Of a stretch of DNA of 64,000 nt, positions 43,920 through 51,602 are shown piece by piece (within the stretch, counting starts at the first letter, position 1; every line of letters starts with the position of its first letter). Source of the stretch: VXLM01 sp034421575 (lineage in GTDB: Bacteria; Chloroflexota; Dehalococcoidia; Lucifugimonadales; VXLM01); assembly GCA_034421575.1 (NCBI GenBank), contig DAOUKG010000078.1:1-64000 (forward strand). The letters are read 5' to 3'. The position numbers were made by a program, and so were the translations under genes. The notes under the pieces are model-generated. The model was given only the letters and a program-made list of their open reading frames with translations, was not told the DNA's origin and did no database searches.

Positions 43920-44102
43920 GTGACACTCTACTGGATATTCGTTGGGCTCTTCATATTCTCAATCGCCATTTTCATCTTCGCCGTGTTCACGGCGGATGTC
44001 ACCCTGGGCGCACTCGGTGTAATCATAGTCTTTCTCCTCTACCTGTTCCGCCGCTGGTTCCTCCCCGAATCCCCGGATGACAACGATAGTGAGAGCCGGT
44101 AG
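43920..44102 (+). CDS. 60-aa two-helix membrane protein
   Basis: A GTG start with GGAGGA 5 nt upstream opens a 60-residue protein with two membrane helices (YWIFVGLFIFSIAIFIFAVF and LGALGVIIVFLLYLF), then RRWF and an acidic tail (PESPDDNDSESR). The frame extends far upstream without membrane character and overlaps the divergent gene, so only this last part is taken as protein. Function unknown. It lies just ahead of the T-box leader of the ilv operon but has its own stop before the REP at 44199. Confidence 0.55.
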   Translation: MTLYWIFVGLFIFSIAIFIFAVFTADVTLGALGVIIVFLLYLFRRWFLPESPDDNDSESR

Positions 44103-44198
44103 GGCACGACAGGTCCGATGACTTGGCAGCAGCTCCAAAACCGGCTGCCGAGTAACTGTTCAGACTTCATGCGAGCGCTCGACACACACACCGCCCAC

Positions 44199-44225
44199 CG
44201 TCATTCCCGCGTAGGCGGGAATCTA
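44199..44225 (+). repeat. REP palindrome
   Basis: CGTCATTCCCGCG-TAGG-CGGGAATCTA, a simple copy of the REP family, 35 bp before the candidate ilv promoter. It would fold into a short hairpin on any transcript from the small gene upstream. Confidence 0.65.
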
Positions 44226-44259
44226 AATCCCCTCTCCCGTTACACTGCCCGAATTTTCA

Positions 44260-44289
44260 TTGACGAAGCAACCTTGTGCGTGCTAGCCT
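44260..44289 (+). promoter_or_regulatory. Candidate promoter of the ilv-leu operon
   Basis: TTGACG (44260-44265), an 18-nt spacer and TAGCCT (44284-44289). Transcription would start near 44296, about 30 nt before Stem I of the T-box, which is a sensible distance. The -10 is weak. Confidence 0.45.
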
Positions 44290-44536
44290 TGTATTTGCGT
44301 AACATTCGAATACTTGAAGTATGCGTCGAAGGGGAGTAGTAGCGGAAAGCGCACGATAGAGAACGGGGTATTTTGGTGGAAGCCCCGGCGTGGCAGCGAC
44401 CGCGAACTCGCCCCCGAGCATCCTGCTTGATACCGGACATCTCCTCAGGTGTGATTCCGGCGTAGGGTAGGGCGGTCAGGCCCCGTTACGGCCCGGCTCC
44501 ACGGAGCCATGAGTGTCCTCCAAGCACCCGCCTACG

Positions 44537-44574
44537 ATCTCTCCGCCGCCGGGGGAGAGAAATAGAGAGGAGCC
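44537..44574 (+). repeat. Intergenic repeat within the T-box leader
   Basis: ATCTCTCCGCCGCCGGGGGA followed by GAGAAATAGAGAGGAGCC matches the units at 29511-29548 and 26911-26946. It sits in the linker that normally holds Stems II/III, just ahead of the antiterminator. Confidence 0.65.
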
Positions 44575-44615
44575 GGAGGGAACGAGGGTGGTACCGCGGG
44601 AATTGTCTAATCAGC

Positions 44616-44649
44616 AGTCCCGTCCCTTTGGTGGGACGGGACTTTTTTT
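44616..44649 (+). terminator. T-box transcription terminator
   Basis: A perfect 11-bp stem AGTCCCGTCCC / GGGACGGGACT with a TTTGGT loop is followed by TTTTTTT. Its 5' arm competes with the antiterminator for the segment next to the T-box sequence. Placed 55 bp before ilvB. Confidence 0.9.
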
Positions 44650-44703
44650 CTTGTAGCGAAGCGTGGTGAAAAGAAAACTCCGAAGACGGGAGGTGCGAAG
44701 ATC

Positions 44704-46434
44704 ATGGGAATCCGATTGAATGGATCACAGTTACTATGTGAGAGCCTGGTACGTGAGGGCGTCGTAGACTTCTTCGGTCTTCCTGGCGGAGCGATCCTCC
44801 CCCTCTACCAGACTTTGCCGGAGTATCCGCAGCTTCACCACATCCTCACCCGCCACGAGCAGGGAGCCGCCCACGCCGCCGACGGTTATGCCCGTGTGAC
44901 CGGCAGGGTTGGCGTATGCTGGGCCACGTCCGGCCCCGGAGCGACCAACCTCATAACCGGCATCGCCACGGCCCAGATGGACTCCGTTCCCGTCGTCGCC
45001 GTTGTCGGACAGGTGGCGCGCGCCTCCATCGGCACCGACGCCTTCCAGGAGACCGACACCACCGGCATCACCCTCCCGATCACCAAGCACAATACGCTGG
45101 TGATGGACCCCGCGGAGATCCCACAGGTCGTTAAGGAGGCCTTCCACATCGCCAACACCGGCAGGCCCGGCCCTGTCGTCATCGACGTGCCCAAGGACGT
45201 GCAGACCGAGGAGGTCGAGCTTCCCTACGAGACATTCGACGAGTACTACGACGCTCTGGAGATCGACCTGCCAGGTTACAAGCCGAACCTGAAGGGCCAC
45301 AACAGCCAGATCAAGAAGGCCGTCAAGTTGATTGACGAGGCCGAACGGCCCGTCATTCTCGCCGGTCACGGCATCACCTTTTCCGGCGCCTACGACGAGC
45401 TCCGGGAGCTTGCCGAGAAGGCCCAGATACCTGTCATCACCACCCTTCTTGGCATAAGCTCGTTCCCCGACGATCACATCCTGTGCGTCGGGATGCCGGG
45501 TATGCACGGCATGGCCTACGCCAGCATCGCCATCGAGGAGGCCGATCTGCTCATAGCCCTGGGGATGCGCTTCGACGACCGCATCACCGGCAAGCCGAGT
45601 GCGTTCGCCCGAAGGTCCAAGAAGATCCACATCGATATCGACCCATCCGAAATCGGCAAGAATGTCGAGGTCGACGTGCCTATCGTGGGAGACCTCAAAC
45701 GTGTGCTGACGAAGCTCAACCCGCAGGTCAAGGAAAATACTCACACCGAATGGCTTCAGCGCATCGAGGAGCTCAAGGAGGAGCACCCTTCTCACAACAT
45801 CCGCGACGCGAACCAACTCCTGCCTCAGCTCATCGTCAGGGAGCTGTCTGAGGTTACCGGCGGAGACGCCATCGTCGTGACCGGCGTCGGCCAGCACCAG
45901 ATGTGGGCCGCCCAGCACTTTACCTACAAGTACCCCTGCACCTTCATCACGTCGGGAGGCTCCGGCGCGATGGGCTACGAGGTGCCCGGCGCCATGGGCG
46001 TGCAGGTCGGCGCGCCAGATAAGGCCGTCTGGTCGGTTGCCGGAGACGGCGGATTCCAGATGACCATGTGCGAGCTCGCCACCATCGTCGAGAACCGTCT
46101 GCCTGTTAAATTCGCCATCATCAACAACAACGTGCTCGGAATGGTCCACCAGTGGCAGGAGTTCTTCTACGACAAGAGCTACGTTGCCACGGCCTATACC
46201 GCGAACCCCGATTTCGTGAAGCTCGCCGATGCCTTCGGAATCAAGGCCATGCGCGTCACCGACAAGGTGCAGGTGCGGGGTGCCATCGAAGAGGCCATGG
46301 CCCACGACGGACCCGTAGTCATCGACTTCATCGTCGAGGAAGAGGAGCGCGTTTATCCCATGATCAAGGCGGGAGGCACCATCGAGGACCTCGTCGAAGA
46401 GCCCGACTTCGCGCCGTGGGAGGTGGCACGATGA
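44704..46434 (+). CDS. ilvB: Acetolactate synthase, large (catalytic) subunit
   Basis: This 576-aa thiamine-diphosphate enzyme condenses pyruvate with pyruvate or 2-oxobutyrate, the first common step to Val/Leu/Ile. The N-terminal domain has FFGLPGGAILPLYQ and the catalytic Glu in HILTRHEQGAAHAADGYAR; the ThDP domain has GDGGFQMTMCELATIVENRL with FAIINNNVLGMVHQWQEFFY. Both are AHAS hallmarks, and FTYKYPCTFITSGGSGAMGY is intact. It is the first gene after the T-box and overlaps ilvN by 4 bp. Confidence 0.97.
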   Translation: MGIRLNGSQLLCESLVREGVVDFFGLPGGAILPLYQTLPEYPQLHHILTRHEQGAAHAADGYARVTGRVGVCWATSGPGATNLITGIATAQMDSVPVVAVVGQVARASIGTDAFQETDTTGITLPITKHNTLVMDPAEIPQVVKEAFHIANTGRPGPVVIDVPKDVQTEEVELPYETFDEYYDALEIDLPGYKPNLKGHNSQIKKAVKLIDEAERPVILAGHGITFSGAYDELRELAEKAQIPVITTLLGISSFPDDHILCVGMPGMHGMAYASIAIEEADLLIALGMRFDDRITGKPSAFARRSKKIHIDIDPSEIGKNVEVDVPIVGDLKRVLTKLNPQVKENTHTEWLQRIEELKEEHPSHNIRDANQLLPQLIVRELSEVTGGDAIVVTGVGQHQMWAAQHFTYKYPCTFITSGGSGAMGYEVPGAMGVQVGAPDKAVWSVAGDGGFQMTMCELATIVENRLPVKFAIINNNVLGMVHQWQEFFYDKSYVATAYTANPDFVKLADAFGIKAMRVTDKVQVRGAIEEAMAHDGPVVIDFIVEEEERVYPMIKAGGTIEDLVEEPDFAPWEVAR

Positions 46435-46994
46435 CCACGAACGGCACCACCGTCCAGAACCATACCATCACCGCCCTCGTGAGAGACAAGCCCGGCGTTC
46501 TCAACCGGGTGTCCAGCATGTTCCGGCGTCGCGGGTTCAACATCGTCAGCCTCGCCGTGGGCCACAGCGAAGAGCCCGACCTCTCGCGCATGACCTTCGT
46601 CGTCGAGGGCGACAAGCGCACCATCGAGCAGGTCAACAAGCACCTGCACAAGCTCATCGACGTCATCCGCGTCTCCGAGGTGTCCAGCGACAACGTCGTG
46701 TCTCGCGAGCTCGCCCTCATCAAGATCAGGGCTACCAGTGAGACCCGCTCCGAGATCATCCAGATCGTCGAGATATTCAACGCCAAGATAGCGGGAGTCT
46801 CACCTGACCACCTGATCGTCGAAGTCACCGGCGACCAGGACAAGATCGAGTCCCTACTGGGCCTAGTGAAGCGCTTCGGCATCATGGAGGTCATGCGTAC
46901 CGGCACCATCGTCATGGAACGATGGATAGGCCACCTCCACGACCAGCAGGCCGGGGCCAAGCGCCGAAGCTGGGGCGAAGCCGCATCTGTGTGA
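46431..46994 (+). CDS. ilvN: Acetolactate synthase, small (regulatory) subunit
   Basis: This 187-aa protein has an N-terminal ACT domain (HTITALVRDKPGVLNRVSSM, FRRRGFNIVSLAVGHSEEP) that binds the feedback effector valine. A C-terminal small-subunit domain follows (RELALIKIRATSETRSEIIQ, ISGVSPD-type HLIVEVTG). It activates and confers valine sensitivity on IlvB. Its ATG lies in the ilvB stop region (ATGA), so it is translationally coupled. Confidence 0.96.
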   Translation: MTTNGTTVQNHTITALVRDKPGVLNRVSSMFRRRGFNIVSLAVGHSEEPDLSRMTFVVEGDKRTIEQVNKHLHKLIDVIRVSEVSSDNVVSRELALIKIRATSETRSEIIQIVEIFNAKIAGVSPDHLIVEVTGDQDKIESLLGLVKRFGIMEVMRTGTIVMERWIGHLHDQQAGAKRRSWGEAASV

Positions 46995-47069
46995 GTTTTG
47001 GGTCCATCTCTCCAGACTGGGAGAGGGCCTTCGGAAAGCAAAACCAACTAAACGGAGTCTATACAAAAG

Positions 47070-48071
47070 ATGCCAGCAGAGATGTTTTACGACAACGACG
47101 CCGACCTGTCCCTCTTGGAGGACAGGACCATCGGCATAATCGGCTACGGCAGCCAGGGTCACGCACACGCCCTCAACTGCCATGACAACGGCCTGAACGT
47201 GATGGTCGGACTGTACGAGGGCAGCAGGAGCCGGGAGAAGGCCGAGACAGACGGACTGCGCGTCGGAACCGTCGACGAGACGGCCGAAGAGTCCGACATC
47301 GTCATGGTGCTCATCCCCGACCACCTCCAGGCCGATGTCTACAATAACGAGATCGCGCCGCACATGGGCGCGGGCAAAACGCTCATGTTCGCGCACGGAT
47401 TCAACATCCACTATGAGACGATCACTCCCTCGGAAAACATCGACGTCTCCATGGTCGCGCCCAAGGCCCCCGGCCACAGGATGCGTGAGGTATTCACGCG
47501 CGGCTCCGGCGTACCCGGCCTTCTGGCAATCCACCAGGATGCCTCCGGCTCGGCCCACGATATCGGCCTCGCATACGCCAGGGGGGTCGGATGCACCCGG
47601 GCCGGTGTCCTCACCACGACCTTCAAAGAGGAGACCGAGACCGACCTCTTCGGTGAGCAGACCATCCTCTGCGGCGGCGTAACGGCCCTCATCAAGGCGG
47701 GCTACGAGACTCTCGTCGAGGCCGGATACCAGCCTGAGTCGGCATACTTCGAGTGTATGCACGAGCTCAAGCTCATCGTCGACCTGCTCTACCAGGGCGG
47801 CATGGAATACATGCGCTACTCCGTCAGCGACACGGCAGAGTACGGCGACCTCACGCGAGGCCCGGTCGTCGTCGACGAGCATGTCAAGGAGAACATGAAG
47901 AAGGTCCTCGAGGCCGTTCAGGACGGCACCTTCGCCCGCGAATGGATCGCCGAGAACGACGAGGGGCGACACCGCTTCACCCAGCTTCGCAAGGAAGCCG
48001 CCGAGCACTCCATCGAAAAGGTAGGCGCGGAGCTTCGCGGCATGATGAGTTTCCTCAAGGACGCGGACTGA
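47070..48071 (+). CDS. ilvC: Ketol-acid reductoisomerase (class I)
   Basis: This 333-aa enzyme isomerises and reduces acetolactate or acetohydroxybutyrate with a divalent metal. The Rossmann motif is GYGSQGHAHALN (~26-37), the cofactor loop GLYEGSRSREKA has Ser/Arg suggesting NADPH, and the C-terminal knotted domain keeps the metal ligands (DLFGEQTILCGG with Asp/Glu, YFECMHELKLIVDLLY). One hundred or so C-terminal residues give the standard short class I form. A GGAG lies 13 nt before the ATG, farther than usual. Confidence 0.97.
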   Translation: MPAEMFYDNDADLSLLEDRTIGIIGYGSQGHAHALNCHDNGLNVMVGLYEGSRSREKAETDGLRVGTVDETAEESDIVMVLIPDHLQADVYNNEIAPHMGAGKTLMFAHGFNIHYETITPSENIDVSMVAPKAPGHRMREVFTRGSGVPGLLAIHQDASGSAHDIGLAYARGVGCTRAGVLTTTFKEETETDLFGEQTILCGGVTALIKAGYETLVEAGYQPESAYFECMHELKLIVDLLYQGGMEYMRYSVSDTAEYGDLTRGPVVVDEHVKENMKKVLEAVQDGTFAREWIAENDEGRHRFTQLRKEAAEHSIEKVGAELRGMMSFLKDAD

Positions 48072-48298
48072 TGAGCCCGGCGAGCGCGAGCATTTCCTAC
48101 CTTGCCGACGTAGACACCCTGTTCGTCCACTTTGAGGCGAAGGAAGGCTACTACGACTCGATATCAGAAGATGATCGCGTACAGGTGAGGTATGACCAGG
48201 ACGGCAGAGTCATAGGGTTCATGGTCGAAGGACTTAAGGATGTTGAAGGTTGGCTCGATGTCGAGTTGGCTGACGCCAAAGTGGAAGCTGTGACGTAG
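48071..48298 (+). CDS. DUF2283 family protein
   Basis: This 75-aa protein has the DUF2283 pattern: ISYLADVDTLFVHF, a DSISEDDRVQVRYDQDGRVI block and GFMVEGLKDV. Members of this small beta-rich family are common in Chloroflexota and cyanobacteria; some are next to TA modules, but no function is known. The ATG overlaps the ilvC stop by one base, so it is translated with ilvC. Confidence 0.75.
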   Translation: MSPASASISYLADVDTLFVHFEAKEGYYDSISEDDRVQVRYDQDGRVIGFMVEGLKDVEGWLDVELADAKVEAVT

Positions 48299-48324
48299 AC
48301 ATGCTAAAGGAGACCAACTAACAA

Positions 48325-48750
48325 TGGGAGAAGGCATTCGAAATCCGGAGGTTTGCTGAAACCGACACAAGTGAGGTCGTCGGCCTGTGGACCAATGTCT
48401 TCGGCTACGGCGGACCACACAACGACCCTCTACTATCAATCAAGCAAAAGACCTCCCGCGACCCCGACCTCTTCCTGGTCGCAATCGCGGAAGGCCGGGT
48501 GATAGGCACCGTAATGGGCGGCTACGACGGACACCGGGGCTGGATCTACTCGCTGGCAGTCGATGACCATAGGCGACACAGAGGAATCGGAACGGCGTTG
48601 GTGGAGAAAATCGAGCAGTCCCTCAAGGCTCTCGGATGCCTGAAAGTGAATCTGCAGGTGGTAGGCTCGAATTCAGAGGTCGTCGACTTCTACGAAAAGC
48701 TAGGGTTCTCGGTCGAAGACCGCATAAGCATGGGCAAAAGACTGTATTGA
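48325..48750 (+). pseudogene. GNAT N-acetyltransferase, apparent frameshift at the start
   Basis: The frame encodes EIRRFAETDTSEVVGLWTNV, the usual GNAT beginning, then LAVDDHRRHRGIGTALVEKI (acetyl-CoA loop Q/RxxGxG/A variant HRRHRGIGTA) and NSEVVDFYEKLGF, so the protein is full length (about 140 aa). No ATG, GTG or TTG exists in this frame ahead of EIRR. An ATG with RBS AGGAG (48324) lies one frame off and meets a stop after 11 codons. Loss of one A in CGAAATCC near 48340 would join them. It is either a real frameshift or a sequencing error; a GTG at 48499 would give only the C-terminal 83 aa. Confidence 0.6.
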
Positions 48751-48754
48751 GAAG

Positions 48755-49087
48755 GTGATTTACCACATAGCGACGAGAACTGAATGGGAGTCTCAGGCGG
48801 ACGAGCCGACGTACGCTCCCGACAGATATCAGGAGGATGGGTTCATACACTGCTCGGAGCAGCACCAACTAGAGGCTGTTGCCTCACACCACTTTCGTGG
48901 TAGAGACGATCTGCTCATCCTGGTGCTAATGCCCACCAAGCTCGAACCGGAGACAAGATACGAGCAAGGCGGCGAGGAAAAGTTCCCACATGTATACGGC
49001 CCCATCAACAAGGATGCCGTCAGCAGGACAATTGAAATCCGATGCAACCTTGACGGTCTCTTTGAAGGAGTCTTCGACAACATCTAG
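48755..49087 (+). CDS. DUF952 family protein
   Basis: This 110-aa protein shows the DUF952 motifs: IYHIATRTEWESQ at the start, then YAPDRYQEDGFIHCSEQHQL, LLILVLMPTKL and KFPHVYGPINKDAV. The family is widespread in bacteria and eukaryotes (distantly related to ADP-ribosyltransferase-like folds), but no reaction is fixed. The start is a GTG six bases after the GNAT stop. It is one of three small genes inserted between ilvC and leuA. Confidence 0.8.
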   Translation: MIYHIATRTEWESQADEPTYAPDRYQEDGFIHCSEQHQLEAVASHHFRGRDDLLILVLMPTKLEPETRYEQGGEEKFPHVYGPINKDAVSRTIEIRCNLDGLFEGVFDNI

Positions 49088-49244
49088 CCAATCATGAGAA
49101 TCTCCAAGCACACAACGGAGGAATCCCACGTAGTTCGCCGGCAATGGCGGGTCCTGGCAGGGCTCGGCATGGCGGACTGCGTTGCCCTTGGGCAGTCTAT
49201 CGCCAGTCAGACTCGCCCATGTTTTCTTACTAAGGAGTACAAAA

Positions 49245-51062
49245 ATGAGCCAGGCAGATGAGATCAGGCAGTACGCATACAAACACTACGTAGAACCGGC
49301 CCTGCGCGCGGGACAGCAGTCGCTGACCATCCGCGCTGGGGATGTACACGATGGCATGGGGTTGATCAGCCGTCAGCCCAATGTCTGTCAGGCCTTGGGC
49401 GGCGAAAAGTTCCTTCATTCTGCGAATCTGCAACTGCTGAAAGTAACTGGGCCTAATCCCGGTGCGACCACAACCTTCCACTACGAGATTCTGGATTCTG
49501 TTGCAACCAAAGACAACGTACTGATCTTCGACACCACGCTGCGAGACGGCGAGCAGTCCGCCGGGATAGGCCTGACCCTCGACGAAAAGATGGAGATCGC
49601 CAAGCAGCTCGAACGCCTAGGCGTGGACATCATCGAGGCGGGATTCGCCGCAAGCTCGCCCGGCGACTTCGAGGCCGTCTCCGCAATCGCCAAAGAGGTT
49701 CGCGCGCCCACCATCGCGTCGCTGGCACGCTGCGTCCCCGGCGACATCGACGCCGCGTGGGACGCCATCAAGGGTGCTGATAAGCCTCGCATCCACACGT
49801 TTATATCGAGCTCCGATAGCCATCTGATGGACCTCCTGCGAAAGAACCCCGAAGAGGTCCTCGATCAGGCCGTCTCATCAGTCGAACGTGCTCGAAACCT
49901 CTGCGACAACGTCGAGTTCTCGCCGATGGACGCCACTCGCACCGACATCGAATACCTCTACCGGATGCTCGAGGCCTGCATCGACGCCGGTGCGACCACG
50001 GTGAACATCCCGGACACCGTCGGCTACGCCCTCCCGTCCGAGTTCGCCGACCGCATCCGCCTCATCAAGGAGAACGTCCCGAATATCGATAAGGCCATCA
50101 TCAGCGTCCACTGTCACAACGACCTCGGCAACGCCGCGCCGAACAGCATCGCGGCAGTGATTGAAGGCGCTCGACAGGTGGAAGGCTGCATCAACGGCCT
50201 CGGCGAGCGCGCGGGCAATGCCTCCCTCGAAGAGGTCATCATGACAATCGAGACCCGCGGCGACGCCCTCGGTGTTGCGACCAACATCGACACCCGGCAG
50301 ATCTACCGCACGAGTCGCCTCGTCAGCGACATCACCGGATTCCCTGTCCAGCCTAACAAGGCCATCGTCGGCGCGAACGCCTTCCGCCACGCCTCCGGCA
50401 TCCACCAGGACGGCGTCATCAAGTCCCGCACCACCTTCGAGATAATGGACCCGCACACCGTCGGCTGGCCGAGCAGCAGCCTCGTACTGGGCAAGCTGAG
50501 CGGACGTGCCGGTCTCCGTTCCCGTCTCGAGGAGCTGGGCTTCACGCTCGACCAGTCGCAGCTTGACCTGGCGTTCCAGGCCTTCAAGGAACTCGCCGAC
50601 CGCAAGCGCGAGGTGACGGACGCCGACCTCATGTCGCTCATGTCCATGCAGCGTCGACGGCAGGATGTCGTGCAGGTCTACAAGATGGAGCGAGTGCAAG
50701 TCACCTGCGGCAATGGCGAGATCCCCACGGCCACCGTCCAGCTCGTCAACCCTGACGGCGAGACCGTCACCGACGCCGCCACCGGAGCCGGACCCGTCGA
50801 CGCCGTCTACCAGGCCATCAACCGCATCGTCGGCGTCCCCAACACCCTGACCGAGTTCCGCGTGGACGCCGTCACCGAGGGCGTCGACGCGTTGGGCGAC
50901 GTGACCATCCGCATCCGGCAGAACGGCAACACCTTCGTCGGACGCGGCTCCGACACCGACATCATCGTCGCCAGCGCCAGGGCCTACATGAACGCCCTCA
51001 ACCGCGCCCTCGCCGAGATGGAAGAGCAAAAGCTCCCCATGGAGCCCGTCCCAACAAGCTAA
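49245..51062 (+). CDS. leuA: 2-isopropylmalate synthase with an N-terminal extra domain
   Basis: LeuA condenses acetyl-CoA with 2-oxoisovalerate, the first committed step of leucine synthesis. The core has VLIFDTTLRDGEQSAGIGL (~87-105) with the metal Asp, GAGFAASSP, ISVHCHNDLGNAAPNSIAA (ligand His pair) and NGLGERAGNASLEEV. The LeuA regulatory domain follows to the end. Before the core lie ~83 residues absent from ordinary LeuA: EIRQYAYKHYVEPALRAG, TIRAGDVHDGMGLISRQPNV and CQALGGEKFL. They resemble the small domain found in some 5-methylcytosine restriction enzymes. The ATG at 49245 has AAGGAG 7 nt upstream; a start farther upstream is unlikely. Confidence 0.95.
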   Translation: MSQADEIRQYAYKHYVEPALRAGQQSLTIRAGDVHDGMGLISRQPNVCQALGGEKFLHSANLQLLKVTGPNPGATTTFHYEILDSVATKDNVLIFDTTLRDGEQSAGIGLTLDEKMEIAKQLERLGVDIIEAGFAASSPGDFEAVSAIAKEVRAPTIASLARCVPGDIDAAWDAIKGADKPRIHTFISSSDSHLMDLLRKNPEEVLDQAVSSVERARNLCDNVEFSPMDATRTDIEYLYRMLEACIDAGATTVNIPDTVGYALPSEFADRIRLIKENVPNIDKAIISVHCHNDLGNAAPNSIAAVIEGARQVEGCINGLGERAGNASLEEVIMTIETRGDALGVATNIDTRQIYRTSRLVSDITGFPVQPNKAIVGANAFRHASGIHQDGVIKSRTTFEIMDPHTVGWPSSSLVLGKLSGRAGLRSRLEELGFTLDQSQLDLAFQAFKELADRKREVTDADLMSLMSMQRRRQDVVQVYKMERVQVTCGNGEIPTATVQLVNPDGETVTDAATGAGPVDAVYQAINRIVGVPNTLTEFRVDAVTEGVDALGDVTIRIRQNGNTFVGRGSDTDIIVASARAYMNALNRALAEMEEQKLPMEPVPTS

Positions 51063-51092
51063 CTCTGCATTTGGCGCAATCGTCCGCAACCC

Positions 51093-51127
51093 GGGGCAGG
51101 TTTCAAACCTGCCCCTACTTCGTTTAC
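51093..51127 (+). terminator. Hairpin after leuA (likely operon terminator, repeat-derived)
   Basis: GGGGCAGGTTTCAAACCTGC with CCC forms an 11-bp stem 31 bp after the leuA stop, followed by TACTTCGTTT. It is related to the inverted repeat at 29364-29392, so an intergenic repeat may serve as the operon's 3' end. Confidence 0.5.
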
Positions 51128-51189
51128 CCGCCAGGGCAATCCCCTTCCCATTCGGAGCCAGGTGGTGCCTTAGATTGAAAAGTCGACTC

Positions 51190-51552
51190 TCACGAAGCAG
51201 GTTCCCAGAGTTCGATCGCGTTTCCTTCGGGGTCGTGGATGCGGGCGAAGCGGCCTATGCCCACCATCTCGCTTTCGAGGCTGACCTCGATATCGGCGGA
51301 CTTCAGTTGTGCGATCATCGCGTCCAAATCGGCCACGCGGAAATTCAGCATGAAAGTCTTGTCCGCTGCGAAATAGTCCGTGTCAGCTTCGAAGGGCGAG
51401 AAAACCGTGACCCCGGACTCGGTCACCCATGGTTCCATCTCCATGTTCGTCGGGGCAGGATTGATGCCAAGGTGGTCCTGATACCATTTCGTAAGTGCTT
51501 CCGGGTTCTTTGCTCGAAAGAAGAACCCGCCGAATCCCAAGACCTTTTGCAT
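51190..51552 (-). CDS. VOC-family protein
   Basis: This 120-aa protein of the glyoxalase/dioxygenase superfamily has the standard modules: FFFRAKNPEALTKWYQDHLG at the start, ESGVTVFSPFEAD, FMLNFRVADLDAMIAQLKS and HDPEGNAIELWEPAS at the end, whose Glu is the usual metal ligand. It ends convergent with leuA. It cannot be given a function. Confidence 0.85.
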   Translation of the reverse strand: MQKVLGFGGFFFRAKNPEALTKWYQDHLGINPAPTNMEMEPWVTESGVTVFSPFEADTDYFAADKTFMLNFRVADLDAMIAQLKSADIEVSLESEMVGIGRFARIHDPEGNAIELWEPAS

Positions 51553-51602
51553 GCTTCACCTTTCTTTGCGCTGAAGATCTAAGGGGTGAGGGTCTGTGCT
51601 GC

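Larger units (their letters stand above)
44328..44649 (+). promoter_or_regulatory. T-box riboswitch (apparent Leu CUC specifier) controlling ilvBNC-leuA
   Basis: Stem I starts at GGGGAGTAGTAGCGG (44331) and its base pairs with CATCTCCTC (44439-44447). The apical part has ACGGGGTATTTTGGTGG-AAGCCCCG, the usual T-box apical loop. The specifier loop is GAACTCGCCCCCGAGC with CUC at 44407-44409, a leucine codon as in the B. subtilis ilv-leu leader. The antiterminator contains AGGGTGGTACCGCGG (44585-44599), the invariant T-box sequence. A repeat (44537-44574) lies between Stem I and the antiterminator. Uncharged tRNA-Leu would allow read-through; charged tRNA gives termination at the hairpin at 44616. 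The assignment of the specifier is from alignment by eye. Confidence 0.85.

Noticed and set aside
44734..46305. A 523-aa minus-strand frame opposite ilvB, and similar frames opposite ilvC and leuA
   Set aside because: They are antisense shadows of strongly conserved genes with high-GC third-position bias.
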